64,000 nt of DNA from positions 130,329,752 through 130,393,751 of the forward strand of contig NC_090026.1 of NCBI RefSeq assembly GCF_037176765.1, read 5' to 3'. The notes beneath the pieces are model-generated. The model searched no databases and was not told the DNA's origin. It was given only the letters and a program-made list of their open reading frames with translations. Source of the DNA: Anolis sagrei. Taxonomy: Eukaryota; Chordata; Lepidosauria; Squamata; Anolidae. Below are positions 1-11,500 of this stretch, piece after piece. Every line of letters begins with the position of its first letter. Position 1 is the stretch's first letter. The position numbers and the translations under genes are program-made.

Positions 1-88
1 TCAACGACCAAGTTTGCAAATTTTGTGTTTTTTTTGTTTGTTTCTGATGCAATACCACTGTTTGGTTCGCTCCTGACACGATAAATAA
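1..88 (+). mobile_element. 3' tail of a LINE (local family X)
   Basis: The stretch matches the last about 90 bp of the longer family X copy that ends near 38,605. Both share the T-rich run, the words TTTGGTTCGCTCCTGACACG or nearly so, and an AATAAA tail. The coding part lies left of the window. The direction follows from the tail. Confidence 0.7.
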
Positions 89-490
89 AAGAGCTGCAGG
101 AAGGCCAAGCCATCCGATCCAATCCCATCTTGCCCCAACCTAAATCCAAATCCCACCTAGGAATAAAACCCAAATCCTGACCTTGGCATGAAAGCTACAG
201 CTGATGCCACCTTGGCCCACCCAACTCAAACCTGGACCTTCTCTTTGCCACCGAGAGAAGAGAGAGATTTCAAAGAAACGACAGACCACGATGGAGTTTG
301 CAATGCTTCAAAGCAAGATATATTTGTTTCTTGGGTGTACAAGTTGGCACACTTCAATGGAGGAGTCAGAGCTGGGGAGGGTTAGAGAAGGGTGAGAATG
401 CATGCCTAGTCTTCTACGTATTGTGAATGCTGCAATGGCAAAAGAAGCTGCAGGAGAAATGGAGACAGCAGGAGAGGAACGCTGCCCGGT
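89..490 (-). other. 3' UTR and downstream flank of the minus-strand RNase
   Basis: Read on the minus strand, the first about 300 bp after the stop codon at 491 line up almost word for word with the sequence after the plus-strand RNase stop (22,731-23,060). Shared words include CGGGCAGCGTTCCTCTCCTG and ACAATACGTAGAAGACTA. The duplication that made the pair therefore covered the 3' flank. At the site of the plus-copy ATTAAA, this copy reads ATTGAA, so its poly(A) signal must be elsewhere or weak. Positions 89-180 show nothing I recognise. Confidence 0.6.
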
Positions 491-973
491 TTATCTCCTC
501 CTACACTTCCGGCCTCGGTTGACAATGACCTTGCCTTCGTCGTAGTGGACGGGATAGCCTTGGTCGCAAGCGATGACAATATGGCGGGGCCGGTTGTCAT
601 GCGTGTATTTGCAGGGCTGGCGGTTGGAACCACCTCTGAGCTTGCAGGTGGTGACGCGGAAGGAGTCACAGCTCAGGCGCAGGTTCCCGTAGGGCTCCCC
701 TTTATTTCCACACACGTCTTTGATGGCCGAATCAGTGGCGTGGATGAAGCTGTTCGTGTTCTTGCAGTTGGGCCTGGTCAACCCTCGTTTCGCCATCAGT
801 TTGTCGCAGTACTTTCCTCCGGTGTTTGCGTTGGAGTTGTCCCGATGCTGGTTCAGGAAGTGGATGTACCTCTGCCTGACCGCAGGAGGTTGCTTGGCCG
901 CATCCATTTGGGTGACCAAAGCTGCCAGGAACCTCAAGAGAAGGAGAGGAGCAGGTCCTCTGAAAAGCCTCAT
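491..973 (-). CDS. Secreted ribonuclease, RNase A superfamily, angiogenin-like
   Basis: A 160-residue protein. I start it at the ATG at 971-973 (MRLFRG) because a splice acceptor (CTTTAG, exon edge about 995) lies just upstream, as in the sister gene and in this family, whose coding region is normally one exon. Residues 1-25 look like a signal peptide (LLLLRFLAAL core). The catalytic triad is visible: His43 in FLNQH, Lys71 in the signature CKNTNSF, and His143 in PVHYD. The stretch FRVTTCKLRGGS closely resembles mammalian angiogenin. There are eight cysteines (56, 70, 88, 102, 110, 121, 136, 157). Angiogenins have six, and the extra two here are Cys102 and the C-terminal Cys157. The protein is strongly basic (ends KCRRR). 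RNase activity and a defence or angiogenic role are inferred from the family. No frame break is seen. It points away from the sister gene at 22,251. Confidence 0.9.
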   Translation of the reverse strand: MRLFRGPAPLLLLRFLAALVTQMDAAKQPPAVRQRYIHFLNQHRDNSNANTGGKYCDKLMAKRGLTRPNCKNTNSFIHATDSAIKDVCGNKGEPYGNLRLSCDSFRVTTCKLRGGSNRQPCKYTHDNRPRHIVIACDQGYPVHYDEGKVIVNRGRKCRRR

Positions 974-995
974 GGTGGAGACCAACACCAAGTAC

Positions 996-1164
996 CTAAA
1001 GCAAGGGAAAGAGACAACATTGAAGTTTGGGAGATTCAAGCTCAAATGTGGCACGGAAAACCAACGGGCAACCTTGGACAGGGCACACTCTCTCGCCCTC
1101 TATTCCTAGGGTATCAAAGCCATTTTTGTTAGGTAGACAGGGGTGTTGTAAGGGGAGACACGTT
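996..1164. other. Upstream flank of the minus-strand RNase, no feature seen
   Basis: Read on the minus strand this precedes the coding exon and should be intron. The pyrimidine run CTCTTTCCCTTGCTTTAG is the acceptor. Only that edge resembles the sister gene. I could not find its first exon or a TATA box. Confidence 0.4.
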
Positions 1165-1318
1165 CACAAAGGCGAGAGTGCTGGAGGAAGATATCAATGA
1201 TAGGCTGGAGCCCACGGCGAGCCCCCAGAGGGATCCTGTATTGGGGAATCCAAGGGAGCCTGACATCAGTCTGAAGTCTGATCTGGCCACGGTCGTCCAC
1301 GTTCTGGTTACATCCCAA
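1165..1318 (+). mobile_element. L2-type LINE fragment
   Basis: The plus-strand words SLKSDLATVVHVLVTSQ match the L2-type RT C-terminal region seen intact at 20,676-21,260. Only about 150 bp remain, cut off by the neighbouring minus-strand copy. Confidence 0.55.
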
Positions 1319-1319
1319 A

Positions 1320-1359
<40 letters not shown>

Positions 1360-2466
1360 TATTAAACTTTATTTGTACCCCGCTAGCATCTCCCAAAGGA
1401 CTCGATGCGGCTTACAAAGGCCAAGGCCTCAACACACAACACAACAATACAAAACCTAAGGCAAATTAAAAACAATTGAAGCAATATAAACAACAAGCAA
1501 TAAACAATACACTAAGACACAATAAAACTGGGCCGGGCCAGAGTAATGGGTACAGGATTAAAAGTGCTGATGTGACAGGTGGAATATAAGGCTTATAAGG
1601 CAAGTGCAGTGTGCAGTGTGCAGCAATCTTAGTTTTAATAAAGTGCTTCTGGGACTTGTTGTTGGAGATTTCCTAATCCGGGAAGGCACATCGGAACAGC
1701 CAGGTCTTCAAGTTCTTTCTGAAGACTGGCAATGTAGGCCCCTGTCTAAGATCTTTGGGGAGGGTGTTCCAGAGTCGGGGGTCCACCACAGAAAAGGCCC
1801 TGTCTCGTGTCCCCACCAAACGTGCTTGCGACGCAGGCGGGATCACGAGCAGGGCCTCTCCTGATGACCGGAGCGAGCGTGTGGGTTCGTAGACGGAGAT
1901 ACAGTCACGCAGGTAGGCTGGCCCCAAACCGTTCAGGGCTTTGTAGGTCAGCACCTGCACCTTGAATTGGGCTTGGAAAATAAACGGCAGCCAGTGGAGT
2001 TCCTTGAACAGAAGGGTTGACCTGTCTCTGTAAGGAGCGCCAGTTAACATCCTGGCTGCTGCTCGTTGGACCAGTTGGAACTTCCGAGCCGTTTTCAAGG
2101 GCAGCCCCACGTAGAGCGCATTGCAGTAGTCCAATCTGGAGGTGACCAAGGCATGGACCACCCCGGCCAGATCAGCCTTCGCGAGGTACGGTCGCAGCTG
2201 GCGCACGAGTCTCAGTTGTGCGAAAGCCCTCCCAGACACCGCTGACGCCTGAGCCTCAAGCGTGAGCGATGAGTCCAAGAGGACTCCCAAACTGCGGACC
2301 TGTGGCTTCAGGGGGAGTGTAACCCCGTCCAACACAGGTTGCCACCCTATACCCCGGTCAGGTTTACGATCGACCAGAAGGACCTCTGTCTTGTCGGGAT
2401 TGATCTTGTTCCTGCTCATCCAGATAGACACAGTGGCCAGGCACCCGTCCAGCACTCGAGAGGCCT
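1319..2466 (-). mobile_element. L2-type LINE, 5'-truncated
   Basis: The minus strand encodes the RT C-terminal region: [17 protein letters not shown], then LDYCNALYVGLPLKTARK, then LWNTLPKDLRQG. The 3' UTR follows (CCCGCTAGCATCTCCC on plus) and the 3' end is an (ATT)n run at 1,319-1,359. The LDYCNALYxGLP motif is typical of the L2 branch of vertebrate LINEs. The 5' edge meets a CR1 copy at 2,466. Confidence 0.8.
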
Positions 2467-3184
2467 CCTTGGAAATAGAGAGCAGTACGTGTGAAAAAGA
2501 TCTTGGAGTCCTCGTGGACAACAAGTTAAACATGAGCCAGGAATGTGATGTGGCGGCAAAAAAAGCCAATGGGATTTTGGCCTGCATCAAGAGGAGCCTA
2601 GTGTCTAGATCTAAGGAAGTAATGCTACCCCTCTATTCTGCTTTGGTTAGACCACACCTGGAATATTGTGTCCAATTCTGGGCACCACAATTCAAGAGAG
2701 ATATTGACAAGCTGGAATGTGTCTGGAGGAGGGCGACTCAAATGATCAAGGGTCTGGAGAACAAGCCCTATGAGGAGCGGCTTAGGGAACTGGGCATGTT
2801 TAGCCTGAAGAAGAGAAGGCTGAGAGGAGATATGATAGCCATGTATAAATATGTGAGAGGAAGCCACAGGGAGGAGGGAGCAAGCTTGTTTTCTGCTTCC
2901 TTGGAGACTAGGACGCAATGGAACAATGGCTTCAAACTACAAGAGAGGAGATTCCATCTGAACATTAGGAAGAACTTCCTGACTGTGAGAGCCGTTCAGC
3001 AGTGGAACTCTCTGCCCCGGAGTGTGGTGGAGGCTCCTTCTTTGGAAGGTTTTAAACAGAGGCTGGATGGCCATCTGTCAGGGGTGATTTGAATGCAATA
3101 TTCCTGCTTCTTGGCAGAATGGGGTTGGACTGGATGGCCCATGAGGTCTCTTCCAACTCTTTGATTCTATGATTCTATGATTCT
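2466..3184 (+). mobile_element. CR1 LINE, 3' half of the RT ORF plus tail
   Basis: The reading frame holds [37 protein letters not shown]-like text and [18 protein letters not shown], the well-known CR1 C-terminus. It ends in ATTCTATGATTCTATGATTC, the CR1 3' signature. The copy looks young and its frame is open for about 200 codons. At least eight near-identical copies occur in the window. Confidence 0.9.
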
Positions 3185-4389
3185 AACGCGCTCTACAGTT
3201 TGTCATGTTGTGGTGACCCCGAACAATAACATTATTTTCATTGCTACTTCATAACTGTAATTTTGCTACTGTTATGAATCGTTATGTAAATATCTGATAT
3301 GCAGGATGTATTCTCATTCACTGGACCAAATTTGGCACAAATATCCAATATGCCCAAATTTGAATACTGGAGGGGTTGGGATGGGAGGATTGATTTTGTC
3401 ATTTGGGAGTTGTAGTTGCTGGGATTTATAGTTCACCTACATTCAAAGAGCATTCTGAACTCTACCAATGATGGAATTGGACCAAACTTGGCACACAGAA
3501 CTCCCATGACCAGCGGAAAATACTGGAAGGGTTTGGTGGGCATTGACCTTGAGTTTGGGAGTTGTAGTTCACCTACATCCAGAGAGCCCTGTAGACTCAA
3601 ACAATGATGGATCTGGAGCAAACTTGGCACGAATACTCAACATGCCCAAATGTAAAACCTGCTAGAGTCTGGGGAAAATAGACCTTGACATTTGGGAGTT
3701 GTAGTTGTTGGGGTTTATAGTTAACTTGGGCATTGACCTTGAGTTGGAGTTGAGTTGGAGTTGTAGTTCACCCACATTCAGACAGCACTGTGGATTCAAA
3801 ACAATGATGGATCTGGACCAAACTTGGCACAGATACTCAAGATGCCCAAATGTGAACACTGGTGGAGTTTGGGGAAAATAGAGCTTGACATTTGGGAGTT
3901 GTAGTTGCTGGGATTTATAGTTCACCTACAACCAAAGCTCCACCAACAATGGCATTCAACCAAATTTGGCACACAGAACACCGTGACCAACAGAAAATAT
4001 TGCAGGGGTTAGATGGGCATTGACCTTGAGTTTTGGAGATGTAGTTCACCTACATCCAGAGAGCACTGTGGACTCAAACAATGATGGATCTGGACCAAAC
4101 ATGCCACAGATCCTCAATATGCCCCAAATATGAACACTGGTTGAGTTTGGGGGAAATAGAGCTTGATATTTGGGAGTTGTAGTTGCTGGGATTGATAGTT
4201 CACCAAAAATCAAAGAGCCCCTTGAACCCCAACAACGATAGAATTGGGGCAAACTTTCCACACAAAATCCCCATGACCAACAAAAAATACTGTGTTTTCT
4301 GACACTTTTGGCAACCCCTCTGACACCCCACTCGTGACCCCCTCCCAGGGGTCCCGACCCCCAGGTTGAGAAACACTGCTCCAAATTCT

Positions 4390-4645
4390 GGTGGTGAAAA
4401 CTAGGGGTTGCTGGTGCTTTGCTTCTACAGTGTTGTTAACGTTCTGGTGGTGAAAATTTCCAAACTCTAACAAAAATTTCAAAATTTCCTTATTATTTCA
4501 TTATTTATGATTTTTATGACAGAACAAATTAGGAACTGCCATTTATAATGAAATTTTGAAAGTTTTGTTAAGAGTTCTGAAATTTTCACCACCAGAGTTT
4601 TAGCAACACTGTAGAAGCAAAGCACCAGCGCCCCCTAGTTTTGGT
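4390..4645. mobile_element. Foldback MITE inside the hAT complex
   Basis: About 100 bp at each end are inverted repeats of one another. The left arm has CTAGGGGTTGCTGGTGCTTT and TCTACAGTGTTG. The right arm has CAACACTGTAGA and AAAGCACCAGCGCCCCCTAG. The centre is A/T-rich. No ORF is present. It interrupts the hAT unit on both sides, so it is younger than that unit. Confidence 0.7.
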
Positions 4646-6110
4646 GGGCATTGACCTTGAGTTGTAGTTGAGTTGGAGTTGTAGTTCACCCACATTCAGA
4701 CAGCACTGTGGACTCTAAACAATGATGGATCTGGACCAAACTTGGCACACAGAACTCCCATGACCAGCGGAAAATACTGGAAGGATTTGGTGGGCATTGA
4801 CCTTGAGTTGGAGTTGAGTTGGAGTTGTAGTTCACCCACATTCAGACAGCACTGTGGATTCAAAACAATGATGGATCTGGACCAAACTTGGCACACAGAA
4901 CTCCCATGTCCAAGAGAAAATACTGGAAAGGTTTGGTGAGGATTGACCTTGAGTTTTGGAGTTGTAGTTCACCTACATCCAGAGAGTACTGTGGACTCAA
5001 ACAATGATGGATCTGGACCAAACTTAGCATGGAGTCGAAATGTGAACACTGATGCAGTTTGGGGGAAATAGACCTTGACATGTGTGAGTTGTAGTTGCTG
5101 GGATTTATAGTTCACCTACAATCAAAGAGCATTCTGAACCCCAACAACAATGGAATTGGGCCAAACTTCCCACACAGAACCTCCATGACCAACAGAAAAT
5201 ACTGTGTTTTCTGATGGACTTTGGACACTCCGTCATTGTTTGAGTCCATAGCGCTCTCTGTAGGTGAACTACAACTCCCAAACTCAAGGTCAATGCCCAC
5301 CAAACCCTTCTAGTGTTTTCTGTTGCTCATGGGAGTCCTGTGTACCAAGTCTGGTTCAATTTCATCATTGGTGGAGTTCAGAATGCTCTTTGATTGTAGG
5401 TGAACTATAAATCCCAGTAACTAGAACTCCCAAATGTCAAGATCTATTTTCCCCAAACTCCATTTGTGTTCATATTTGGGCATATGGAATATTCGTGCCA
5501 AGTTTGGTCCAGATTCATCATTTTTTGAGCACACAGTGCTCTCTGGATGTAGGTGAACTACAACTCCCAAACTCAAGGTCAATGCCCACCAAACCCTTCC
5601 AGTGATTTCTGTTGGTCGTGGGCATTCTGTGTGCCAAGTTTGGTTCAATTCCATCGTTGGTGGAATTCAGAATACTCTTTGATTGTAGGGGAACTATAAA
5701 TCCCAGTAACTACAACTCTCTAATGACAAGGTCTATTTCCCCCTAACTCCATCTGTGTTCATATTTGTGCATATGGCATATTCCTGCCAAGTTTGGTCCA
5801 GATCCATCATTGTTGGTGGGGCTCAGAATGCTCTGTGATTGTAGGTGAACTATAAATCCCAGCAACTACAACTCCCAAATGTCAAGATTCTATTTTCCCC
5901 AAACTCCACCAGTGTTCACATTTGGGCATATTGAATATTTGTGTAGAGTTTGGTCCAGATCCATCATTGTTTGAGTCCACAGTGCTCTCTGGATGTGGTG
6001 AACTACAACTCCCAAACTCAAGGTCAATGCTCACCAAACCCTTCTAGAGTTTTCTGTTGGTCATAGGAGTCCTATCTGCAAAGATTGGTTCAATTCCATC
6101 ATTGGTGGAA

Positions 6111-6985
6111 TCATAGAATCATAGAATCATAGAATCAAAGAGTTGGAAGAGACCTCATGGGCCATCCAGTCCAACCCCATTCTGCCAAGAAGCAGGAATA
6201 TTGCATTCAAATCACCCCTGACAGATGGCCATCCAGCCTCTGCTTAAAAGCTTCCAAAGAAGGAGCCTCCACCACACTCCGGGGCAGAGAGTTCCACTGC
6301 TGAACGGCTCTCACAGTCAGGAAGTTCTTCCTAATGTTCAGATGGAATCTCTCTTGTAGTTTGAAGCCATTGTTCCACGTCATAGTCTCCAGGGAAGCAG
6401 AAAACAAGCTTGCTCCCTCCTCCCTGTGGCTTCCTCTCACATATTTATACATGGCTATCATATCTCCTCTCAGCCTTCTCTTCTTCAGGCTAAACATGCC
6501 CAGTTCCCCAAGCCGCTCCTCATAGGGCTTGTTCTGCAGACCCTTGATCATTTTAGTCGCCCTCCTCTGGACACATTCCAGCTTGTCAATATCTCTCTTG
6601 AATTGTGGTGCCCAGAATTGGACACAATATTCCAGGTGTGGTCTAACCAAAGCGGAATAGAGCATGGGGAGCATGACTTCCTTAGATCTAGACACTAGGC
6701 TCCTATTGATGCAGGCCAAAATCCCATTGGCTTTTTTTGCCGCCGCATCACATTCCTGGCTCATGTTTAACTTGTTGTCCACGAGGACTCCAAGATCTTT
6801 TTCACACGTACTGCTCTCGAGCCAGGCTTCGTCCCCATTCTGTATCTTTGCATTTCATTTTTTCTGCCTCAGTGGAGTCTCTTGCATTTGTCACTGTTGA
6901 ACTTCATTTTGTTAGTTTTGGCCCATCTCTCTAATCTGTCAAGATCGTTTTGAATCCTGCTCCTGTCCTCTGGACTATTGGCTAT
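6111..6985 (-). mobile_element. CR1 LINE, 5'-truncated
   Basis: It starts on plus with ATCATAGAATCATAGAATC, the reverse complement of the CR1 tail. The minus strand encodes [20 protein letters not shown] through DGHLSGVI. It sits within the minus-oriented hAT unit, which resumes at about 6,986. Confidence 0.9.
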
Positions 6986-7388
6986 CCCTCCCACAGAACT
7001 CCATCTGTGTTCATATTTGGGCATATGGATCCATCATTGTTTGAGTCCATAGCACTCTCTGTAGGTGAACTACAACTCCCAAACTCAAGGTCAATGCTCA
7101 CCAAACCCTTCTAGTGTTTTCTGTTGGTTGTGGGCATTCTGTGTGCCAAGTTTGGTCCAATTCCATCGTTGGTGGAGTTCAGAATACTCTTTGATTGTAG
7201 GTGAACCATAAATCCCAACAACTACAACTCCCAAATTATATTTCATAACAGGAGCAAAATTACAGTTACGAAGTAGCAAAAGAATGTTATGGTTGAGGGT
7301 CACCACAACATGAGGAACTGTATTAAGGGGTCACGCTATTAGGAAGGTGGAGAACCACTGGACTAGAGTCAAAGCAGCAACGAAGGAG

Positions 7389-7453
7389 GGCTTGTTAGGA
7401 ATTGTGGGAACTGGAGTCCAAAACACCCGGAGGGCCGAAGTTGGCCCATGCCT
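7389..7453. mobile_element. Half of a foldback hAT-type MITE
   Basis: It reads TTAGGAATTGTGGGA, GGAGTCCAAAACACC and AAGTTGGCCCATGCCTG, one arm of the 134-145 bp palindromic MITE that is whole at 55,769-55,902. Confidence 0.7.
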
Positions 7454-7904
7454 GGCTCAACTCATTAATTTGCTAATTACTAATTTCCTGCCTTTCCCCG
7501 CTATATGTATACAGGAAGTGCAGCATCCTGAAAAGGAGAGATGATAATTCGTTATGCATATATATTGTACTCACTCGCAGAACACAGGAAACGTCTTTGC
7601 AGGATGGAAGGAAGGTCGGAAGGAAGGCAGGCTTCGGCTGGCATAAGACTTGCCCATTTTGTGCCCATATATATATATCGCAGGGTTTGCAGAGCCCCTC
7701 CCCGACTTGCTATATTCTGTAATCCTTTCCCTTTCCTCCCAATTAAAATATATATATATATTTCAAAGAGGCAACGTAGCTGCCGTTAATGTGGAAATTC
7801 GGAGTGGCACTTTTTGGGTTTCTCAACCTTCCTAATGCCGCAACCCCTTAATAGAGTTCCTCATATTGTGATGACCACCTGTTATGCATAACTTTAGGAA
7901 TATT
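7454..7904. other. Unassigned stretch with (AT)n runs and a hAT end
   Basis: 7,454-7,805 shows short (AT)n runs near 7,664 and 7,750 and no gene signal. 7,810-7,885 carries TTTCTCAACCTTCCTAATGC and related words, a short hAT end fragment. Confidence 0.4.
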
Positions 7905-8138
7905 CTGCAGATGGGTTGTTGTAGGTTTTTCCAGGCTATATGGCCATGTTCTAGAGGCATTCTCTCCTGACGTTTCGCCTGCATCTATGGCAAGCATCCT
8001 CAGAGGTAGTGAGGTCTGTTGGAACAAGGAAAGTGGGTTTATATATCTGTGGAATGACCAGGGTGGGACAAAGGACTCTTGTCTGTTGGAGCTAGGTGTG
8101 AATGTTTCAACTGACCACCTTGATTAGCATTTATTTAT

Positions 8139-8588
8139 TTATTTATTTATTTAGAATAATAGAATCAAAGAGTTGGAAGAGACCTCCTGGGCCATCATCC
8201 AGTCCAACCCCATTCTGCCAAGAAGCAGGAATATTGCATTCAAATCACCACTGACAGATGGCCATCCAGCCCCTGTTTAAAAGCTTCCAAAGAAGGAGCC
8301 TCCACCACACTCCGGGGCAGAGAGTTCCACTGCTGAACGGCTCTCACAGTCAGGAAGTTCTTCCTCATGTTCAGATGGAATCTCCTCTCTTGTAGTTTGA
8401 AGCCATTGCTCCATTGCGTCCTAGTCTCCAGGGAAGCAGAAAACAAGCTTGCTCCCTCCTCCCTGTTACATTATTTCTATCCCGCCGATTTCAGCCCGAA
8501 TTTCGGCACGATTCGATGCCGAAACAAAATACATACATTGATAAAGCGAAAACAATTAAGTGCAACTAAACAGGCCATCAAAGTCAAC
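8139..8588 (-). mobile_element. L2-type LINE 3' end inserted in the Penelope-like element
   Basis: It begins with (ATTT)n at 8,139 and resumes after a CR1 with TTCTATCCCGCCGATTTCAG. Flanking AGCATTT occurs on both sides (about 8,131-8,138 and 8,589-8,596), a likely target duplication. Confidence 0.5.
8152..8465 (-). mobile_element. CR1 LINE 3' end, nested
   Basis: The minus strand encodes [20 protein letters not shown] through DGHLSVVI. It is inserted inside the L2 tail above, giving three nested layers. Confidence 0.85.
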
Positions 8589-8885
8589 TAAGCATTTGAT
8601 GGCCTGGCAGTGCTCGGGGCAATCTTTTGTTGAGAGGTGATTAGATGTCCCAGATTGTTTCCCCTCTGTTGTTTTGCTGTTGTAATTTTAGAGTTTTTTA
8701 AATATTGGTAGCCAGATTTTGTTCATTTTCATGGTTTCCTCCTTTCTGTTGAAATTGTCCACATGGTTCTTGTGGATTTCAATGGCTTCTCTGTGTAGTC
8801 TGATATGGTGGTTGTGAGAGTGGTCCAGCCTTTCTGTGTTCACAAATAAGATGTTGTGTCCAGGTTGGTTCATCAGGTGCTCTGC

Positions 8886-9202
8886 TGTCAGCTCACAGCA
8901 GCCGTCCCCAATAATGACACAGGACTCTGATCCGTAATCAATTAGAAACTTTACTGCTGGATGCTCAAACATAACAAAAGCTGAGATTGACCAGCAGCTG
9001 CTGGTCACCTCCTTTATACCCTCCCCCACATTTGAAAACACTCTTCCCACCAAGTGGGAAATCCCGCGCAACTCTCACACCAAATGCCAACTGCTCCCCC
9101 CCCCCCCCCGAGGTCACCAGCTGCAATGTCCTTATCAGTGCTCTACGTCAGGACCCTGGTTTTCAGCGCCAAAACGGAAGGCCTGGAAACCGTTTCCTGA
9201 CA
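8886..9202 (-). mobile_element. Solo LTR (fossil), family unknown
   Basis: 317 bp bounded by TGTCAG and CTGACA. CTCTGC lies directly on both sides (8,880-8,885 and 9,203-9,208) as a 6-bp target duplication. On the minus strand a TATAAAGGAGG box lies inside. No internal retroelement region accompanies it, so it is a solo LTR left by recombination. Confidence 0.7.
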
Positions 9203-9216
9203 CTCTGCTAAGGCTG

Positions 9217-9930
9217 AGCAAAGCAAACAAACAGACAAAACACAAAATTTGCAAGCTTGGTAGTTGATTAGATGTCCTTTGACCAGTATCAGGCCACTTG
9301 GAGGTGCCTCTGGTGTTGCTGTGAGAAGGTCCTCCATGATGCATGTGGCGGGGCTCAGGTTGCATTGCAGCAGGTGGTCAGTGGTTTGCTCTTCTCCGCA
9401 CTCGCATGTCATGGACTCCACTTTGTGGCCCCATTTCTTGAGGTTGGCTCTGCATCTCCTGGTGCCAGAGCGCAGTCTGTTCCAAGTCGCCCAGTCTTTT
9501 GTGTGCCCAGGGGGGAGTCCCTCATTTGGTATCAGCCATTGGTTGAGGTTCTGGGTTTGAGCCTGCCACTTTTGGACTCTCACTTGCTAGGGTGTCCCAG
9601 CGAGTGTCTCTGTTGATCTTAGAAAACTATTTCTTGATTTAAGTCGTTGACGTGCTGGCTGATGCCCAAACAGGGGATGAGCTGGAGATGTCTCTGCCTT
9701 GGTCCTTTCACTATTGGTTGCTACTTCCCGGCGGACGTCAGGTGGTGCAATACCGGCTAAGCAGTGTGATTTCTCCAGTGGTGTAGGGCGCAGACACCCC
9801 GTGATCATGAGGCATGTCTCATTCAGAGCCACATCCACTGTTTTAGAGTGGTGAGATGTGTTCCACACTGGGCATGCATACTCATCAGCAGAGTAGCATA
9901 GCGCAAGGGCAGATGTCTTCACTGTGGAAT
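9217..9930 (-). mobile_element. LINE family X, 5'-truncated
   Basis: The minus strand encodes SALALCYSADEYACPVWNTS, GCLRPTPLEKSHCLAGIAPP and ECGEEQTTDHLLQCN, as in the copies at 37,440 and 54,297. The clade is uncertain, somewhere near jockey-type LINEs. Confidence 0.7.
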
Positions 9931-11500
9931 TCAACCCAACTTGGCAGACAGAATTCCCACGACCAACAGAAAATACTGGAAGGGACATTGACCATGGGTT
10001 TGGGAGTTGTAGTTCACCTACATCCAGAGAGCACTGTGGAATGCATCAATAGGAGCCTAGTGTCTAGATCTAAGGAAGTCATGCTCCCCATGCTCTATTC
10101 TGCTTTGGTTAGACCACACCTGGAATATTGTGTCCAATTCTGGGCACCACAATTCAAGAGAGATATTGACAAGCTGGAATGTGTCCAGAGGAGGGCGACT
10201 CAAATGATCAAGGGTCTGGAGAACAAGCCCTGTGAGGAGCGGCTTAAGGAGCTGGGCATGTTTAGCCTGAAGAAGAGAGGGCTGAGAGGAGATATGATAG
10301 CCATGTATAAATATGTGAGAGGAAGCCACAGGGAGGAGGAGGGAGCAAGCTTCCTTTCTGCTTCCCTGGAGACTAGGACGCAATGGAACAATGGCTTCAA
10401 ACTACAAGAGAGGAGATTCCATCTGAACATGAGGAAGAACTTCCTGACTGTGAGAGCCGTTCAGCAGTGGAACTCTCTGCCCCCGAGTATGGTGGAGGCT
10501 CCTTCTTTGGATGCTTTTAAACAGAGGCTGGATGGCCATCTGTCGGGGGTGATTTGAATGCAATATTCCTGCTACTTGGCAGAATGCGGTTGGACTGGAT
10601 GGCCCAGGAGGTCTCTTCCAACTCTAGGATTCTATGATTTTATTATCAAACAATGATGGATCTGGACCAGACTTGTCAGGAATACTTAATATGCCCAAAT
10701 GTGAGCACTGAGGAAAACAGACCTTGACATTTGGGAGTTGTAGTTGCTGGGATTTATAGTTCGCCTACAATCAAAGAGCATTCTGAACCCCGCCAATGAT
10801 GGAATTCAACCCAACTTGGCACACAGAATTCCCACGACCAACAGAAAATACTGGAAGGGACATTGACCATGGGTTTGGGAGTTGTAGTTCACCTACATCC
10901 AGAGAGCACTGTGGAATCAAACAATGATGGATCTGGACCAAACTTGTCAGGAATACTTAATATGCCCAAATGTGATCACTGAGGAAAATAAACCTTGACA
11001 TTTGGGAGTTATAGTTGCTAGGATTTATAGTTCACCTATAATCAAAGAGCATTGGAACACCACCAATGATGGAATTGAACCATACTTGGCACACAGAACT
11101 CCCACGACCAACAGAAAACACTGGAAGGGTTTGGTGGGCATTGGCCTTGAGTTTTAGAGTTGTAGTTCACCTACATCCAGAGAGCAGTGTGGGCTCAAAC
11201 AATGATGGATATGGACCAAACTAGGCACGAATACTCCATATACCCAAGTGTAAACAGTGGTGGAGTTTGGGGAAAATAGACGTTGACATTTGGGAGTTGT
11301 AGTTGCTGGGATTTATAGTTCACCTGCAATCAAAGAGCATTGGAACTCCACCATGATGGAATTGAACCATACTTGGCACACAGAACCCCCATGACCAACA
11401 GAACATACTGTGATTTCTGATGGTCTTTAGTGACCCCTCTGACACCCCCTGGCGACCCCTCCAGGGGTCCTGACCCCCAGGTTGAGAAACACTGCAATAG
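9927..11500 (+). mobile_element. Nonautonomous hAT element with tandem units, split by CR1
   Basis: Units at 9,927-10,036 and 10,645-11,500 share ACTTGGCACACAGAA and TTGGGAGTTGTAGTTC. The right end reads GACCCCCAGGTTGAGAAACA at about 11,473-11,493. The CR1 at 10,037-10,640 interrupts it. Confidence 0.7.
10037..10640 (+). mobile_element. CR1 LINE, 5'-truncated
   Basis: An open frame from [18 protein letters not shown] to DGHLSGVI, then a degenerate ATTCTATGATTTTATTATC tail. It is very close to the other CR1 copies. Confidence 0.9.

Larger units (their letters stand above)
3190..7370. mobile_element. Complex of nonautonomous hAT elements with internal tandem units
   Basis: Repeated blocks alternate the words ACAACTCCCAAA, CAAACTTGGCACACAGAA and TTTGATTGTAGGTGAACTAT, with a period of roughly 350 bp. 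One edge (3,190-3,350) and the far edge (7,245-7,365) carry TGTTATGAATCGT..., GGGTCACCACAACATGAGGA and TAGGAAGGTGGAGAACCACT. These end sequences resemble the SPIN/URR1 group of hAT elements. Another edge at 4,300-4,385 reads GGGTCCCGACCCCCAGGTTG. Unit orientation flips near 5,212, so at least two elements lie head to head. No transposase is seen. Confidence 0.7.
7905..9216 (-). mobile_element. Penelope-like element fragment, interrupted
   Basis: The minus strand at 8,688-8,885 encodes LHREAIEIHKNHVDNFNR and NKIWLPIF, text of the type found just past the nuclease domain of Penelope-like elements. Its other end at 7,905-8,138 has GGTTGTTGTAGG and CCTGACGTTTCGCCTGCATC, words that recur in all foldback units below. 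Two insertions split it: an L2/CR1 stack at 8,139-8,588 and a solo LTR at 8,886-9,202. Family assignment is from memory of C-terminal motifs. Confidence 0.55.

Noticed and set aside
491-1054. Longer RNase starting 27 codons upstream (MPHLSLN...)
   Set aside because: That extension crosses the CTTTAG acceptor at about 996 and lacks signal peptide character. The sister gene also starts at MRFFEG.
545-1132. Plus-strand frames over the minus-strand RNase
   Set aside because: Antisense shadows of the RNase coding exon.
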